A DNA stretch of 64,000 nucleotides from Proteus vulgaris. GTDB lineage: Bacteria; Pseudomonadota; Gammaproteobacteria; Enterobacterales; Enterobacteriaceae. Each line of letters opens with the position of its first letter. Position 1 is the stretch's first letter. Below the pieces are notes generated by a model, which was given only the letters and a program-made list of their open reading frames with translations, was not told where the DNA came from and did not search any database. A program made the translations under genes and the position numbers. Of the stretch, positions 53,049 through 64,000 are shown piece after piece. The stretch lies in contig NZ_JAEHOQ010000004.1 in assembly GCF_016239305.1 (NCBI RefSeq), forward strand, positions 152,122 to 216,121, given 5' to 3'.

Positions 53049-53123
53049 AAATGACTCTATAAATCTTATCGCTATTTGATAGTTGGCAGAATTTAAACAA
53101 ATTAGGAATTGAAGGTTATCACT

Positions 53124-54332
53124 ATGACTAAAGGTATTAAGAAAATCGTATTAGCGTACTCAGGCGGATTAGATACTTCGGCGATCATTCCTTGGTTAAA
53201 AGAGCATTATGATAACTGTGAAGTTGTCGCTTTTGTTGCAGATGTAGGGCAAAGCCGTGATGATTTAGTTGGTGTAGAACAAAAAGCATTAGCGTCAGGA
53301 GCATCTGAGTGTTATATCGTTGATTTACGTGAAGAATTCATCAAAGACTACGTTTATCCTGTATTAAAAACAGGTGCTTTATATGAAGGTAGTTACTTAT
53401 TAGGTACTTCAATGGCACGTCCTGTTATTGCTAAAGCACAGGTTGAATTGGCATTAAAATTAGGTGCTGATGCTGTTGCTCATGGTGCAACGGGTAAAGG
53501 TAACGATCAGGTTCGTTTTGAAAGCACCTATGCGGCACTTGCTCCACAACTTAAAGTCGTCGCGCCTTGGAGAGAGTGGGATTTACGTTCTCGTGAAGCA
53601 CTGCTGGATTATCTGAAAGTCCGTCATATTCCCACTACTGCTACACTTGAGAAAATTTATAGTCGTGATGAAAACGCATGGCATATCTCAACGGAAGGTG
53701 GTGTATTAGAAAGTCCATGGAATGCGTCAAATGACGATTGTTGGGCATGGACTGTCGATCCTAAGAAAGCACCAGAGACACCAGAATTAGTCACTGTTAC
53801 AGTTAAAGCGGGTGAAGTTGTTGCTGTAAACGGCAAAACACAATCACCTTTTGAGTGTTTAGATACATTAAATACATTAGGTGTTAAGCACGGAATAGGA
53901 CGTATTGATATTGTTGAAAACCGTTTAGTAGGAATGAAATCTCGTGGCTGCTATGAAACTCCTGGGGGTACTATCATGATGGCTGCTCTACGTGGTGTTG
54001 AGCAACTTGTTCTTGATAGAGATGCGTTTAAATGGCGTCAACAACTTGGTTTAGAGATGTCGTATGTGGCTTATGACGGTCGTTGGTTTACGCCAATTCG
54101 TGCTTCACTACAAGCAGCTGCTGAATCGTTGGCAAAAGATGTGAATGGCGAAGTGGTTTTAGAGCTTTATAAAGGCCATGTGAATGCCATTCAGAAAAAA
54201 TCAGAAAATAGCCTGTACTCTGAAGAGTTTGCAACCTTTGGTGAAGATGAAGTTTACGATCACAGTCATGCTGAAGGTTTTATCCGTTTATATTCTCTGC
54301 CATCACGTATTCGTGCGCTGAGCAAGAAATAA
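53124..54332 (+). CDS. argG: Argininosuccinate synthase
   Basis: 402 residues from [20 protein letters not shown] (P-loop 11-19); GAAGG lies about 9 bases before this ATG, and the frame extends to 53109 without a start context. KGNDQVRFE and [10 protein letters not shown] are typical of the short (about 400-residue) class, not the longer class of E. coli ArgG. It sits within argCBGH, whereas E. coli argG is elsewhere. Joins citrulline and aspartate. Confidence 0.97.
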   Translation: MTKGIKKIVLAYSGGLDTSAIIPWLKEHYDNCEVVAFVADVGQSRDDLVGVEQKALASGASECYIVDLREEFIKDYVYPVLKTGALYEGSYLLGTSMARPVIAKAQVELALKLGADAVAHGATGKGNDQVRFESTYAALAPQLKVVAPWREWDLRSREALLDYLKVRHIPTTATLEKIYSRDENAWHISTEGGVLESPWNASNDDCWAWTVDPKKAPETPELVTVTVKAGEVVAVNGKTQSPFECLDTLNTLGVKHGIGRIDIVENRLVGMKSRGCYETPGGTIMMAALRGVEQLVLDRDAFKWRQQLGLEMSYVAYDGRWFTPIRASLQAAAESLAKDVNGEVVLELYKGHVNAIQKKSENSLYSEEFATFGEDEVYDHSHAEGFIRLYSLPSRIRALSKK

Positions 54333-54409
54333 TGTGAAGCAATAGAGTGGTACTAATAAGCATCACTCTCACTCTTTTTTATTACACAGAATAAATACAG
54401 GAAACGATT

Positions 54410-55792
54410 ATGGCACTCTGGGGTGGACGTTTTAGTCAGGAAGCTGATCAACGGTTTAAACAATTCAATGATTCACTGCGGTTTGATTTTCGACTGGCAC
54501 AACAGGATATCTTTGGCTCAGTAGCTTGGTCTAAAGCGTTAGTTACAGTGGGTGTCTTATCGCAAGATGAACAAGCTCAACTTGAGCAAGCGTTAAATGA
54601 ATTATCAGAAGAAGTAACAGCAAACCCACAATCTATTTTGCAAAGTGATGCAGAAGATATTCATAGTTGGGTTGAAAGTAAACTTATAGCTAAAGTCGGT
54701 GATTTAGGTAAAAAATTACATACAGGTCGTAGCCGTAATGATCAGGTCGCAACAGACTTAAAATTATGGTGTAAAGAAGAGGTGATCCATCTTCGCCAAG
54801 CGATTGTTGAGCTACAAAAAGCTTTAGTTATTACCGCAGAACAAAATCAAAATGCAGTGATGCCTGGTTATACCCATTTACAACGCGCTCAACCAATAAC
54901 ATTCGCACACTGGTGTTTAGCCTACAATGAAATGTTAGCCAGAGATGAAAGCCGTTTAGCCGATGCTTTGAAACGTTTGGATATCAGTCCGCTGGGATGT
55001 GGTGCATTAGCAGGTACAGCTTATGATATCGATCGTGAACAATTAGCGGGATGGTTAGGTTTTGCGAGCGCAACTAATAATAGCCTAGATAGCGTATCCG
55101 ATCGTGATCACGTATTAGAGCTATTATCTTCCGCATCTATTGGGATGGTGCATTTATCTCGTTTTGCTGAAGATTTAATTTTCTTTAATAGCGGAGAAGC
55201 CGGCTTTATTGAATTATCAGATAAAGTGACTTCTGGCTCATCATTAATGCCTCAAAAGAAAAACCCAGATGCGCTTGAGCTTATCCGCGGAAAATGTGGA
55301 CGTGTTCAAGGTGCATTAACGGGTATGATGATGACCTTAAAAGGTCTACCTTTGGCTTACAATAAAGATATGCAAGAAGATAAAGAAGGATTATTTGATG
55401 CCATTGATACATGGTCTGATTGTTTGCATATGGCAACATTAGTTCTTGATGGTATTCAAATCCGTCGTCCTCGTTGTGAAGAAGCAGCTAAACAAGGTTA
55501 TGCTAACGCTACTGAACTGGCAGATTATCTTGTTGCTAAAGGCGTACCATTTCGTGAAGCGCACCATATTGTGGGTGAAGTAGTTGTCTGTGCCATTGAG
55601 CAAGGTAAAGCGATTGAAGAGCTTCCTCTTTCTGAATTACAGATGTTTAACGATAAAATTATGATTGATGTGTACGAGATTTTATCGCTTCAATCTTGTT
55701 TAGATAAACGTCTTGCAAAAGGAGGCGTTTCTCAAAAACAGGTCGCTTATGCGATAGAAAAAGCAAAAGAAGCACTAAATATGGATAAATAA
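54410..55792 (+). CDS. argH: Argininosuccinate lyase
   Basis: A 460-residue enzyme of the fumarase/aspartase superfamily (E. coli 457). [39 protein letters not shown]-like [12 protein letters not shown] and signature [16 protein letters not shown]. Final step to arginine and fumarate. Last gene of the operon, followed by a terminator. Confidence 0.98.
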   Translation: MALWGGRFSQEADQRFKQFNDSLRFDFRLAQQDIFGSVAWSKALVTVGVLSQDEQAQLEQALNELSEEVTANPQSILQSDAEDIHSWVESKLIAKVGDLGKKLHTGRSRNDQVATDLKLWCKEEVIHLRQAIVELQKALVITAEQNQNAVMPGYTHLQRAQPITFAHWCLAYNEMLARDESRLADALKRLDISPLGCGALAGTAYDIDREQLAGWLGFASATNNSLDSVSDRDHVLELLSSASIGMVHLSRFAEDLIFFNSGEAGFIELSDKVTSGSSLMPQKKNPDALELIRGKCGRVQGALTGMMMTLKGLPLAYNKDMQEDKEGLFDAIDTWSDCLHMATLVLDGIQIRRPRCEEAAKQGYANATELADYLVAKGVPFREAHHIVGEVVVCAIEQGKAIEELPLSELQMFNDKIMIDVYEILSLQSCLDKRLAKGGVSQKQVAYAIEKAKEALNMDK

Positions 55793-55833
55793 AAAAAGAG
55801 TTTATTTAAGACAACTTACTGTTATTCCATAAG

Positions 55834-55862
55834 AACAGGGTATTCATTGCCCTGTTTTTTTA
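55834..55862 (+). terminator. argCBGH terminator
   Basis: AACAGGG pairs with CCCTGTT, followed by a T-run. Confidence 0.88.
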
Positions 55863-55994
55863 TTTTGAATTGCCGATAATATCTGTACTCATCTTGAATT
55901 CTTTAGAATATGAAGTAATTAGATTTGTTTATTAAGAAAATATCAAAAAAGAGAGACAGAATAACATTCGACTGATAGAAAATTTTATCAGTTG

Positions 55995-56020
55995 CTATAT
56001 TATCTATAGACATTAACTAT
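55995..56020. promoter_or_regulatory. Probable OxyR autoregulatory site
   Basis: CTAT-N7-ATAG-N7-CTAT: CTAT at 55995, ATAG at 56006 and CTAT at 56017, giving the spacing of OxyR's ATAG/CTAT pattern. The outermost ATAG is not well kept. It lies just before oxyR. Confidence 0.6.
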
Positions 56021-56043
56021 CAGCAATAAATGTGGGATCTGCA

Positions 56044-56961
56044 ATGAATATCCGTGATTTGGAATATCTGGTGGCTCTAGCTGAGCATAAACATTTTCGC
56101 CGTGCGGCAGATTCTTGCCATGTGAGTCAACCAACATTAAGTGGTCAAATTCGTAAGCTTGAAGATGAACTGGGTGTGATGTTGCTTGAACGAACTAGCC
56201 GTAAGGTTCTGTTTACGCAACAAGGTTTGTTGCTGGTGGATCAAGCGAAAACCGTTCTACGTGAAGTAAAAGTGCTACAAGAAATGGCTTCATTGCAAGG
56301 CGAAAGTATGGCAGGGCCTTTACATATTGGGCTTATCCCTACTGTCGGGCCTTATTTATTGCCTCATATTATTCCTGAATTACATAAGAACTACCCTAAG
56401 TTAGAGATGTACCTACATGAAGCGCAAACTCATAGCTTATTGGCTCAATTAGATAGCGGAAAACTCGATTGTGCAATTTTGGCCATGGTAAAAGAGAGTG
56501 CACCATTTATTGAAGTGCCTCTATTTGAAGAACCCATGAAATTGGCAATTTATGAAGAGCATCCATGGCATGAGCGCGAGTCTGTACCAATGGGCGACTT
56601 AGCGGGTCAGCGTTTATTGATGCTAGAAGACGGGCATTGTTTACGGGATCAAGCGTTAGGATTCTGCTTTCAAGCGGGCGCAAAAGAAGACACTCATTTT
56701 AGGGCTACGAGCTTAGAGACATTACGTAATATGGTCGCTGCTGGTAGTGGAATAACCCTATTACCAGATTTATCAGTACCTCAAGAGCAAAAACGTGATG
56801 GAGTTTGTTACTTAGAATGTACGGATCCAAATCCATCACGTTCTATTATTTTGGTTTATCGTCCCGGATCGCCTTTGCGTAATCGTTATGAACAATTGGC
56901 AGAGACAATCCGTGAACATATGACCGCCTTTTATGCAGAAAAACAAAGTACATTAAAATAA
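56044..56961 (+). CDS. oxyR: Peroxide-sensing regulator OxyR
   Basis: A 305-residue LysR regulator from [18 protein letters not shown] (start like E. coli; open frame begins at 56032). Redox-active Cys199 and Cys208 lie in [18 protein letters not shown]; their disulfide activates catalase and thiol-defence genes. Ends within the convergent sthA gene (9-base overlap). Confidence 0.98.
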   Translation: MNIRDLEYLVALAEHKHFRRAADSCHVSQPTLSGQIRKLEDELGVMLLERTSRKVLFTQQGLLLVDQAKTVLREVKVLQEMASLQGESMAGPLHIGLIPTVGPYLLPHIIPELHKNYPKLEMYLHEAQTHSLLAQLDSGKLDCAILAMVKESAPFIEVPLFEEPMKLAIYEEHPWHERESVPMGDLAGQRLLMLEDGHCLRDQALGFCFQAGAKEDTHFRATSLETLRNMVAAGSGITLLPDLSVPQEQKRDGVCYLECTDPNPSRSIILVYRPGSPLRNRYEQLAETIREHMTAFYAEKQSTLK

Positions 56962-58350
56962 ACGGTTTAAACCATTAAGTGCTGCAACACGATAGGCTTC
57001 AGCCATTGTTGGATAGTTGAAGGTCGTATTAACGAAATACTCGATAGTATTGCCTTCACCTTTTTGTTCCATAATCGCTTGGCCAATATGAATAATTTCT
57101 GCGGCACGTTCACCGAAGCAGTGAATACCTAAAATTTGCTTGGTTTCACGATGAAAGAGAATTTTCAAACTCCCTACATTCATACCCGCTATTTGTGCTC
57201 TTGCCAGATGTTTAAACTGAGAACGACCCACTTCATAAGGGATCTTCATTGCGGTGAGTTGTTGCTCTGTTTTACCAACAGAACTAATTTCAGGAATGGT
57301 GTAGATCCCGGTTGGAATATCTTCAATCAAGTGTGTTTCTGATTTTCCCGTTGTAATCGCTAAAGCTGCAATACGGCCTTGATCATAAGCTGCTGACGCT
57401 AAACTTGGATAACCAATCACATCACCTACGGCATAAATGTGTTCACAACTGGTTTGATAATGGGCGTTAACAGAAACGAGTCCACGACTATCTGTTTTAA
57501 TGCCCACATTTTCTAAGCCTAGAGTGTCTGTATTTCCTGTTCGGCCGTTTGCGTAGAGTAGGCAATCCGCTTTGACTTTTTTGCCTGATTTTAGGTGAAC
57601 AATAACACCATCATCGACACCTTCAATACTTTCGTATTCTTCATTATGACGAATAACGATACCGTTATTCCAGAAGTGATAAGAAAGTGCATCAGACATC
57701 TCTTGATCAAGGAAAGACAATAGGTGATCACGAGTATTGATTAAGTCTACTTTTACTCTTAACCCTCTAAAGATAGAGGCATACTCACAACCAATAACAC
57801 CCGCGCCATAAATGATGACATGGTGAGGCTCATGCTCTAAATCAAGTATAGTGTCACTGTTATAAATACGAGAATGAGAAAAATCGACATCCGGTGGGCA
57901 ATAAGGACGAGAGCCCGTTGCAATAATAAAGCTCTCAGCAGAGAGAATATCGCAAGTACCATCAGGGTAACGTACACTGATCCTGTGCTCGTCAATAAAT
58001 GCCGCTTCACCCGAATACATTGTACAATTGTTGCGCTCGTAGAAACCTTGACGCATTTTAGTCTGTTGACTAATCACGGTGCTGGCTTGACGAAGTATTT
58101 GAGAAAAAGAGGAGTTAATAAGACGAGATTGGTCGCTATAAAGTGGGTTTTGATTAAACTCGATAATGCGACTTACTGCATGGCGTAGGGCTTTAGAGGG
58201 AATTGTGCCCCAATGAGTACAGCCACCACCAACTTTGTTATAACGTTCTATAACTGCGACGCGTTTTCCTTGTTTAACAAGCCCCATGGCCGCGCCTTCA
58301 CCGCCAGGACCTGAACCGATAACAATGGCATCGAAATGAGAATGTTGCAT
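56953..58350 (-). CDS. sthA: Soluble pyridine nucleotide transhydrogenase
   Basis: A 465-residue flavoprotein (E. coli 466). FAD site [13 protein letters not shown], then [15 protein letters not shown]: only one Cys is left where disulfide reductases have two, which is typical of SthA. NAD site [14 protein letters not shown], and [12 protein letters not shown]. It oxidises NADPH with NAD+. Convergent overlap with oxyR of 9 bases. Confidence 0.97.
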   Translation of the reverse strand: MQHSHFDAIVIGSGPGGEGAAMGLVKQGKRVAVIERYNKVGGGCTHWGTIPSKALRHAVSRIIEFNQNPLYSDQSRLINSSFSQILRQASTVISQQTKMRQGFYERNNCTMYSGEAAFIDEHRISVRYPDGTCDILSAESFIIATGSRPYCPPDVDFSHSRIYNSDTILDLEHEPHHVIIYGAGVIGCEYASIFRGLRVKVDLINTRDHLLSFLDQEMSDALSYHFWNNGIVIRHNEEYESIEGVDDGVIVHLKSGKKVKADCLLYANGRTGNTDTLGLENVGIKTDSRGLVSVNAHYQTSCEHIYAVGDVIGYPSLASAAYDQGRIAALAITTGKSETHLIEDIPTGIYTIPEISSVGKTEQQLTAMKIPYEVGRSQFKHLARAQIAGMNVGSLKILFHRETKQILGIHCFGERAAEIIHIGQAIMEQKGEGNTIEYFVNTTFNYPTMAEAYRVAALNGLNRLF

Positions 58351-58549
58351 AGGAAGAGACCTGTTTTATACAAACCGACAACGCTATATTAACATTAGAA
58401 TGAATAATAGCCCAATTGACATTAAGGGCATTAGTCACACTTTGTTGAGTTTTTATGAGAATGTGTGTTTAGAGATGATTGTACGCACTGCTTTTTTAAC
58501 AAAGTTTGATATATTGAGCATAAACCAAATTAGGATTATCAGGATTTCT

Positions 58550-59236
58550 GTGAGTAATAATATTGGCATCAGAGCTAAACAAAAAGAAAAAACCCGTCGC
58601 TCTTTAATTGAAGCTGCTTTTAGCCAACTGAGTGCTGAGCGTAGTTTTACTAGCTTAAGCTTACGAGAAGTAGCTAGAGAAGCTGGTATTGCGCCTACCT
58701 CATTTTATCGTCATTTTAAAGATGTGGATGAGCTTGGGCTAACAATGGTTGATGAAAGTGGACTGATGTTACGCCAACTAATGCGGCAAGCACGTCAGCG
58801 TATTGCGAAAGGTGGCAGTGTTATCAGAACATCAGTAGCTACTTTTATGGAATTCATTGGCAATAATCCTAATGCGTTTCGATTATTATTACGTGAGCGT
58901 TCTGGGACTTCGGCAGAATTTCGTGCCGCTGTCGCACGAGAGATCCAACATTTTATTGCAGAACTGGCAGACTACCTTGAGCAAGAAAGTCATATGCCAC
59001 GTTATTTTACAGAAATGCAATCTGAAGCAATGGTCACTATTGTATTTAGTGCAGGCGCAGAAGCACTGGATATTGATATTGAAAAGCGTCAACAATTAGA
59101 AGAAAGATTAGTTTTACAACTGCGTATGATTGCTAAAGGTGCTTATTATTGGTATCGACGTGAGCAAGAGACGCAAACACCTCTACAAGATAACCCAGAA
59201 ATAAAGAAAAAAACGCATCAGAAAGGAGACAAATGA
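58550..59236 (+). CDS. fabR: TetR-family repressor FabR
   Basis: About 228 residues. The conserved protein begins near [21 protein letters not shown] chose GTG at 58550, with AGGA 5 bases before it; the open frame to 58400 gives unrelated N-terminal residues. [23 protein letters not shown]. It represses fabA/fabB to set unsaturated fatty acid levels. Overlaps yijD by four bases (ATGA). Confidence 0.93.
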   Translation: MSNNIGIRAKQKEKTRRSLIEAAFSQLSAERSFTSLSLREVAREAGIAPTSFYRHFKDVDELGLTMVDESGLMLRQLMRQARQRIAKGGSVIRTSVATFMEFIGNNPNAFRLLLRERSGTSAEFRAAVAREIQHFIAELADYLEQESHMPRYFTEMQSEAMVTIVFSAGAEALDIDIEKRQQLEERLVLQLRMIAKGAYYWYRREQETQTPLQDNPEIKKKTHQKGDK

Positions 59237-59637
59237 TGGAACAAAATCGCTGTGAAAAAAGCACGCTATTACTTGCCACAGTCATTGGTGTCGCTTTACA
59301 TGGTACTTATTCGAGTTTTTTTAATTCATTTATTGAGACGTGGTCAGTTTTCCCACTAATCAGTTTAATTTTGGCAGTTTACTGTTTATATCAGCGTTAT
59401 TTAAATCAACCAATGACCGATGGTATGCCTAAGCTGATTTTTTCATTCTTTTTATTAGGCTTATTCGGTTATAACGCTTACACCAGAACCGTTAACCCTG
59501 AATGGGGTTCAAACTTTTTCTCTTCTGTTTGTATTGTTATCGTTGCGTTGTGGATTTATCGTCAATTTAAACAGCGCCAACGCTTACGTCTACAGGCTGA
59601 AGAAGCTGAAAGAGCATCACAAGCAGAACAGTACTAG
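59233..59637 (+). CDS. yijD: YijD-type DUF1422 inner-membrane protein
   Basis: 134 residues with four hydrophobic helices and a charged C-terminal tail ([19 protein letters not shown]). It begins [19 protein letters not shown] and starts within the fabR stop (ATGATG), so it is translationally coupled. E. coli has the same fabR-yijD pair. Function unknown. Confidence 0.9.
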   Translation: MMEQNRCEKSTLLLATVIGVALHGTYSSFFNSFIETWSVFPLISLILAVYCLYQRYLNQPMTDGMPKLIFSFFLLGLFGYNAYTRTVNPEWGSNFFSSVCIVIVALWIYRQFKQRQRLRLQAEEAERASQAEQY

Positions 59638-59677
59638 TCTGTACTTACCTCTTTGTTGTAAACACAGCGAAATTTTG

Positions 59678-59710
59678 ACACCAGCAAGTTATCTTGCTGG
59701 TGTTTTTGTT
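59678..59710 (+). terminator. fabR-yijD terminator
   Basis: Perfect 11-bp arms ACACCAGCAAG and CTTGCTGGTGT, loop TTAT, then a T-rich tract. Confidence 0.92.
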
Positions 59711-59760
59711 TTTATTTGTGTTATTGAGGGATTTTTTACTCTAAGAAGAGAAATAAGCAG

Positions 59761-60858
59761 TTATCTTTTTTCTAATAACACACCACATTCCATATGATGA
59801 GTGTATGGAAATTGATCAAATAAAGCTAATTTACTGATTTTATGTGTTTTAATTAGCGTTTCTAAATTTTGACACAATGTTTCAGGGTTGCAAGAAATGT
59901 ATAAAATGCTAGGGTAAGTTTTAACCAGCTCTACAGTTTTCTCATCTAAACCACTGCGAGGTGGATCGACAAAAATGGTTTCACATTGATAATCTCTTAA
60001 ATCAATCCCTTCTAGACGTTTAAATTCTCTTACCCCATTCATTGCTTGCGTAAAGTCTTCTGCAGACATGCGAATAATTTTTACATTATCAATGTGGTTC
60101 ATTGCTATGTTGTATTGCGCAGCATGAACAGATGGCTTTGCAATTTCTGTTGCCAGCACACGCTCAAAATTACGCGCAAGTGCTAATGAAAAGTTGCCAT
60201 TACCGCAATACAATTCAAGCAGATCACCTTTCGCGTTTTCTGTTGCCTTTAATGCCCATTCCAACATTTTAATATTGACCTGAGCATTAGGTTGCGTGAA
60301 GCTATTTTCAACTTGGCGATAAATCATCTCTTTACCCGCGACAGGTAACACTTCATCAATAAAATCGTTATCGAGCATAATTTTTGTTTTATATGCACGA
60401 CCAATTAACTGTACATCAAAGCCTTGGGCAATTAAGGTCTGGCGTAATGCTTGTGCTTCTTGTTGCCAAGTTTCATCAATTTTTTTGTGATACAGCAAAG
60501 AGACAATAATTTTATTACTCAACGTAGAAAGATAATCAATCTGAAATAGTTTCTTTCTAAGTGTTGGCTTGTCTTTTATTTCTGCCAACAAAGCAACCAT
60601 CATTTTATTAATAAGTTGGCTGGCTACGGGAAATTGGTCAACACGAATACGCTGCTTAGTCTCTTGGTCAAACATAATATGATAGAGAGAATCTTCTTCA
60701 TGCCAGATACGGAATTCCGCACGCATACGATAATGCTGTTCTGGAGATGAAAAAACCTCTGCTTCAGGCGCATTAAAAGGGGCCATCATCGTTTGTAGGC
60801 GTTGTGTTTTTTCATTCAGTTGAGACTGATATGTTTGCGTTGGTAATGAATTCTGCAT
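59761..60858 (-). CDS. trmA: tRNA (uracil-5-)-methyltransferase
   Basis: 365 residues from [17 protein letters not shown] (E. coli 366); the frame extends to 60948 without conservation. SAM site [25 protein letters not shown], catalytic Cys in [15 protein letters not shown], and [16 protein letters not shown]. Makes m5U54 (T) in tRNA, and also modifies tmRNA in E. coli. Same position, divergent from btuB, as in E. coli. Confidence 0.97.
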   Translation of the reverse strand: MQNSLPTQTYQSQLNEKTQRLQTMMAPFNAPEAEVFSSPEQHYRMRAEFRIWHEEDSLYHIMFDQETKQRIRVDQFPVASQLINKMMVALLAEIKDKPTLRKKLFQIDYLSTLSNKIIVSLLYHKKIDETWQQEAQALRQTLIAQGFDVQLIGRAYKTKIMLDNDFIDEVLPVAGKEMIYRQVENSFTQPNAQVNIKMLEWALKATENAKGDLLELYCGNGNFSLALARNFERVLATEIAKPSVHAAQYNIAMNHIDNVKIIRMSAEDFTQAMNGVREFKRLEGIDLRDYQCETIFVDPPRSGLDEKTVELVKTYPSILYISCNPETLCQNLETLIKTHKISKLALFDQFPYTHHMECGVLLEKR

Positions 60859-60984
60859 GGTATCTCGCCTTTTTTTTGGCAGTAATAAAGTTAAGCGAGC
60901 GAAATTGTAGAGATCCTCATGAAGATGTCCAGTATTCTTCATGTTCAATTTCTGGACTCAATGGAGTTGAAATCGTAGCATAGT

Positions 60985-61180
60985 TGTTCGGTCTCCTTAA
61001 TAGGAGTGAAAAGGGAATCTGGTGCAAAGCCAGAACTGACGCGCAGCGGTAATAGGATCAAGGATAATAAAAGACACTGCAAAGCACTCATATAAGTGCG
61101 GTGGGAAGTCATTATCTTAAATACACAAAATTGTTTATTTAACCTAGAGTCCGAAGACCTGCCGAAGACCTGTCGCATCT
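60985..61180 (+). promoter_or_regulatory. Cobalamin riboswitch of btuB
   Basis: GGTCTCCTTAATAGGAG, AAAAGGGAATCTGGTGC, GACGCGCAGCGGTAATAGG and the B12 box GAGTCCGAAGACCTGCC appear in the order of the coenzyme-B12 aptamer upstream of btuB. The B12 box core CCGAAGACCTG is repeated directly: 61151-61161 and 61162-61172. Ends approximate. Confidence 0.9.
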
Positions 61181-61249
61181 TAAATTAAATACGCGCTTTA
61201 TTTAATTTTGGCGGCATCCTGCTACTTATTCTGTTGGATGCAGATTTTC

Positions 61250-63106
61250 ATGAATAATAAAAAAGTTTTCTTTATTTCAAGTATAGCTTTGAGTGTAATG
61301 GTGAGCAGTTTTGGTGCGTTTGCTAATAACAGCGATACATTAAGTGTGACAGCAAACCGCTTTCAAGAGCCGAACTCTTCTATTTTAGCGCCTATTACGG
61401 TTGTTGAACGTGAACAGATCGATCGTTGGCAGAGTAATAGTGTGATTGATGTATTACGCAGAATGCCGGGTATTGATGTCGGGCAAAATGGTGGAATAGG
61501 GCAAATGAGCTCTATTTATGTACGTGGAGCTGAATCTCGACATGTGCTGATCTTGGTGGATGGTGTGCGTTTAAATCAGGCTAATGTGTCTGGTAGTTCT
61601 GATATTAGCCAAATTCCCCTTTCTCTTGTTCAACGTATTGAATATATAAGAGGGCCTCGTTCTTCTGTTTATGGTTCAGATGCAATTGGTGGTGTGATTA
61701 ATATCCTCACAGAAAGAAGAACGGAAGGAGGAACGCTTAATGCCACAATGGGTTCTCATGGCTATCAAGAATATGATGGCTCTGTAAAACAGAAAGTTGG
61801 AGATAGAACGACATTAACGGTAGCGGGCAGTTATCTCTATACCAAAGGCTATGATGTAGAAGCAAATGGGAATACCGGTGGGCATCCACAACCTGATCGC
61901 GATGGATTTATGAACAAATCGTTGTGGTTAGGGGTTAATCACGATATTAACGATGACGTTTCTTTATATGCACGTGCTTATGGTTTTGATAATCGCACTG
62001 CTTATGATGCTTATTATGACAGTGGTAACGATATCTTAACGGATACAAGAGCACTATTTAGCCGTACCTATGACGGTGGTGTGAAGTTTAATCGTGATAA
62101 CTACTCTTCTTCTTTAAATACCAGCTATAACTACACCAAAGATTATGACTATGAGCCTCGTTATGGTCGCTATGGTAAAGGAAGTCGTTTTACTAACTCC
62201 GAACAATATAATGTGCAGTGGGGTAATCACCTTTTATTAGAAAATGGCAGTGTAGGTGGAGGTGTTGATTGGCAACGCCAATCTATTAAAGCAGGCTCTA
62301 GTGGATTTCCAAATAAAGAACACTTCGACAATACCGGCTTATATCTAACAGGACAGCAAAAGTTAGGCGAGATTATCGCTGAAGCTTCAGTGCGTTCAGA
62401 TAAGCACTCTGAATATGGTTGGCATACCACTTGGCAAACTAACTTAGGTTGGGAATTTATCGATGGCTATCGTGTGATTGGTGGTTATGGTACGGCTTTT
62501 AAAGCACCAACACTGATGCAACTTTATAGTGAATGGGGAAGTAATCCAAACTTACAACCCGAAAAGAGTAAACAGTGGGAAGGGGGCTTTGAAGGATTAA
62601 CAGGGCCTTTAGAGTGGCGATTAACTGCATATCGTAATAATGTTGATTCGTTGATCCAAGGCGAATCGAGTTATCCATATCGTAATTACAATGTGGGCAA
62701 AGCTTTAATTAAAGGTGTGGAATTTACGGGTGAGATGGATACGTGGATTTTTCATCACACTTTTAACCTTCAATATATAGATGCAAGAAATAAAGAAACG
62801 CATCAACGTCTTGATCGTCGTGCTCGCCAACAGCTGAAATATCAACTTGATTGGCAAGTTGAGAAACTCGATATGGGAGTGACTTACCAATATATCGGTC
62901 AGCGCACGGATAAAGATTACGGCACTTATGAGAATGTTTCTTTAGGTGGAGTGAGTATTTGGGACTTAACTGCGTCATATCCTATTACATCACATCTCTC
63001 AATTCGTGGTAGAATAGCCAACCTGTTTGATAAAGATTATGAGACAGCTTATGGCTATCGCACGCCAGGACGTGAATACTTCCTCACAGGAAGCTACAAC
63101 TTCTGA
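61250..63106 (+). CDS. btuB: TonB-dependent vitamin B12 receptor
   Basis: 618 residues from [10 protein letters not shown] (E. coli 614). Signal peptide 1-25 ending GAFA; TonB box DTLSVTA right after; plug domain with [20 protein letters not shown] and [13 protein letters not shown]; 22-stranded barrel ending TGSYNF with the C-terminal Phe of outer-membrane proteins. Translation is likely shut by the upstream riboswitch when B12 is plentiful. Frame also opens at 61208. Overlaps murI by 56 bases. Confidence 0.95.
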   Translation: MNNKKVFFISSIALSVMVSSFGAFANNSDTLSVTANRFQEPNSSILAPITVVEREQIDRWQSNSVIDVLRRMPGIDVGQNGGIGQMSSIYVRGAESRHVLILVDGVRLNQANVSGSSDISQIPLSLVQRIEYIRGPRSSVYGSDAIGGVINILTERRTEGGTLNATMGSHGYQEYDGSVKQKVGDRTTLTVAGSYLYTKGYDVEANGNTGGHPQPDRDGFMNKSLWLGVNHDINDDVSLYARAYGFDNRTAYDAYYDSGNDILTDTRALFSRTYDGGVKFNRDNYSSSLNTSYNYTKDYDYEPRYGRYGKGSRFTNSEQYNVQWGNHLLLENGSVGGGVDWQRQSIKAGSSGFPNKEHFDNTGLYLTGQQKLGEIIAEASVRSDKHSEYGWHTTWQTNLGWEFIDGYRVIGGYGTAFKAPTLMQLYSEWGSNPNLQPEKSKQWEGGFEGLTGPLEWRLTAYRNNVDSLIQGESSYPYRNYNVGKALIKGVEFTGEMDTWIFHHTFNLQYIDARNKETHQRLDRRARQQLKYQLDWQVEKLDMGVTYQYIGQRTDKDYGTYENVSLGGVSIWDLTASYPITSHLSIRGRIANLFDKDYETAYGYRTPGREYFLTGSYNF

Positions 63107-63917
63107 TGCACAACTTACCGCTAACCCTACTGTATTAGTTTTTGATTCAGGGGTTGGCGGTTTATCTGTTTATCGTGAGATCCGTGAGAAATTACCGGAT
63201 GCTCATTATATCTATGTTTTCGATAATGAAGCTTTCCCTTATGGTGAGAAATCACAGGAATTCATTATTGACCGTGTTGTTCATATCATTAGCGCGGTTG
63301 CTGAGAAACACTTTCTCGCGGCAATTGTTATTGCCTGCAATACCGCTAGCACGGTAAGCCTTCCAGCTTTACGTGCAAAGTTTACTGATATTCCTATTGT
63401 GGGGGTTGTTCCTGCTATTAAGCCCGCCGCTAAATTAACATGTAATGGTGTGGTTGGATTATTAGCGACGAGAGCAACAGTTAAACGTCCTTATACTCAT
63501 GAATTGATTGAACGGTTTGCAACTGATTGCAAAGTTCACTCTTTAGGTTCGGCAGAGCTGGTGGAGTTAGCAGAAAGGAAACTTCATGGTGAGGAAGTTT
63601 CTTTAGATGAGCTTCGCAAAATTCTTACACCTTGGTTAAAAATGAAAGAGCCGCCAGATACTGTAGTATTAGGTTGTACTCATTTCCCTTTATTAGCAGA
63701 TGAGATCCTTTCTGTTTTACCTGATGGCACACGAATTATCGATTCTGGCGCTGCAATTGCACGGAGAACTGCGTGGTTGGTCGTAAATCAAGCGAAAATA
63801 AAAGGTTCAAATGAAATTAGTTTCGCTTATTGCCTAAAAGAAGATGAGAATAGCGAATTACTAAAACCTGTTTTAGCAAGTTTTGGCTTTGAATCGCTCA
63901 GAAAACTGGCGCTTTAA
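63051..63917 (+). CDS. murI: Glutamate racemase
   Basis: 288 residues from ATG at 63051 ([13 protein letters not shown], resembling the E. coli N-terminus); ATG at 63039 and GTG at 63072 are alternatives. Catalytic cysteines in [15 protein letters not shown] and [24 protein letters not shown] is the family start. It supplies D-glutamate for peptidoglycan. Begins inside btuB, as in E. coli. Confidence 0.96.
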   Translation: MAIARQDVNTSSQEATTSDAQLTANPTVLVFDSGVGGLSVYREIREKLPDAHYIYVFDNEAFPYGEKSQEFIIDRVVHIISAVAEKHFLAAIVIACNTASTVSLPALRAKFTDIPIVGVVPAIKPAAKLTCNGVVGLLATRATVKRPYTHELIERFATDCKVHSLGSAELVELAERKLHGEEVSLDELRKILTPWLKMKEPPDTVVLGCTHFPLLADEILSVLPDGTRIIDSGAAIARRTAWLVVNQAKIKGSNEISFAYCLKEDENSELLKPVLASFGFESLRKLAL

Positions 63918-63939
63918 GTGCAATTTGGTGGAAAATTCA

Positions 63940-64000
63940 ACGGTCAGTAAAAAAACTCAAAAAAAGTGTTGCCAGCTTCACAAAACTCCCTATAATGCGC
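63940..64000 (+). promoter_or_regulatory. rRNA operon P1 promoter
   Basis: -35 TTGCCA (63969-63974), 16-base spacer, -10 TATAAT (63991-63996), GCGC discriminator, and A-rich UP-like DNA at about 63948-63966. E. coli has rrnB right after murI, so 16S rRNA should begin a few hundred bases beyond the right edge. Confidence 0.9.

Noticed and set aside
57874..58188. 104-codon plus-strand frame within sthA
   Set aside because: Antisense shadow of a well-conserved gene.
58400..58549. N-terminal extension of FabR
   Set aside because: The residues do not resemble FabR, and a GTG with a proper AGGA lies at 58550.

Overview
The window looks like chromosome of a Proteus species or a close Morganellaceae relative. 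The housekeeping genes read as typical Enterobacterales proteins, the DNA is AT-rich, and an O-antigen locus sits directly beside cpxA. From published Proteus work I know O-antigen loci to lie between cpxA and secB; secB would be outside the window to the left.

Region 1 (1-6.9 kb) is one end of a very AT-rich O-antigen (LPS O-polysaccharide) cluster. On the minus strand a JUMPstart/ops element leads into rmlA, a wzx-type flippase, a VioA-like sugar aminotransferase, a WbqC-family protein and a truncated hexapeptide acyltransferase. The leader between ops and rmlA holds two long, perfectly self-complementary sequences. A family 2 glycosyltransferase and a TupA-like ATP-grasp protein lie outside this operon, between it and cpxA.

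Region 2 (6.9-29 kb) follows the E. coli 88-min order with local changes: cpxA-cpxR, divergent cpxP with a CpxQ-type sRNA in its 3' UTR, an SDR gene where fieF would be, pfkA, sbp, tpiA, yiiQ, yiiR, fpr, emrD (where glpX would be), glpK-glpF, zapB, rraA, menA, hslU-hslV, ftsN, cytR and priA.

Region 3 (29-36.7 kb) has rpmE, an inserted-looking yjjJ/HipA-family kinase gene bracketed by two identical copies of the rpmE terminator, then metJ and metBL with four tandem Met boxes, a UPF0114 membrane protein and a 53-residue amphipathic protein. metF does not follow metL.

Region 4 (36.7-49.9 kb) separates ppc from argE, which are adjacent in E. coli. It carries a WaaH/YibD-like glycosyltransferase, phrB, proP, a CysB-type LysR regulator divergent from a little-studied operon (DUF3100 membrane protein, small membrane protein, M20 amidohydrolase), and poxB.

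Region 5 (50-64 kb) is argE divergent from argC-argB-argG-argH with paired ARG boxes, then oxyR, sthA, fabR-yijD, trmA, a cobalamin riboswitch with a duplicated B12-box core upstream of btuB, murI overlapping btuB, and finally an rRNA P1 promoter at the right edge, so a 16S gene should begin just outside.

Functionally the window combines envelope assembly and stress sensing (O-antigen, Cpx, FtsN/ZapB, MurI, BtuB), amino acid synthesis (Met, Arg), central carbon entry (pfkA, tpiA, glpFK, ppc, poxB) and oxidative or redox control (oxyR, sthA, fpr). The most interesting unexplained parts are the O-antigen leader hairpins, the terminator-bracketed yjjJ with its three 12-bp repeats, and the LysR/DUF3100/M20 locus.
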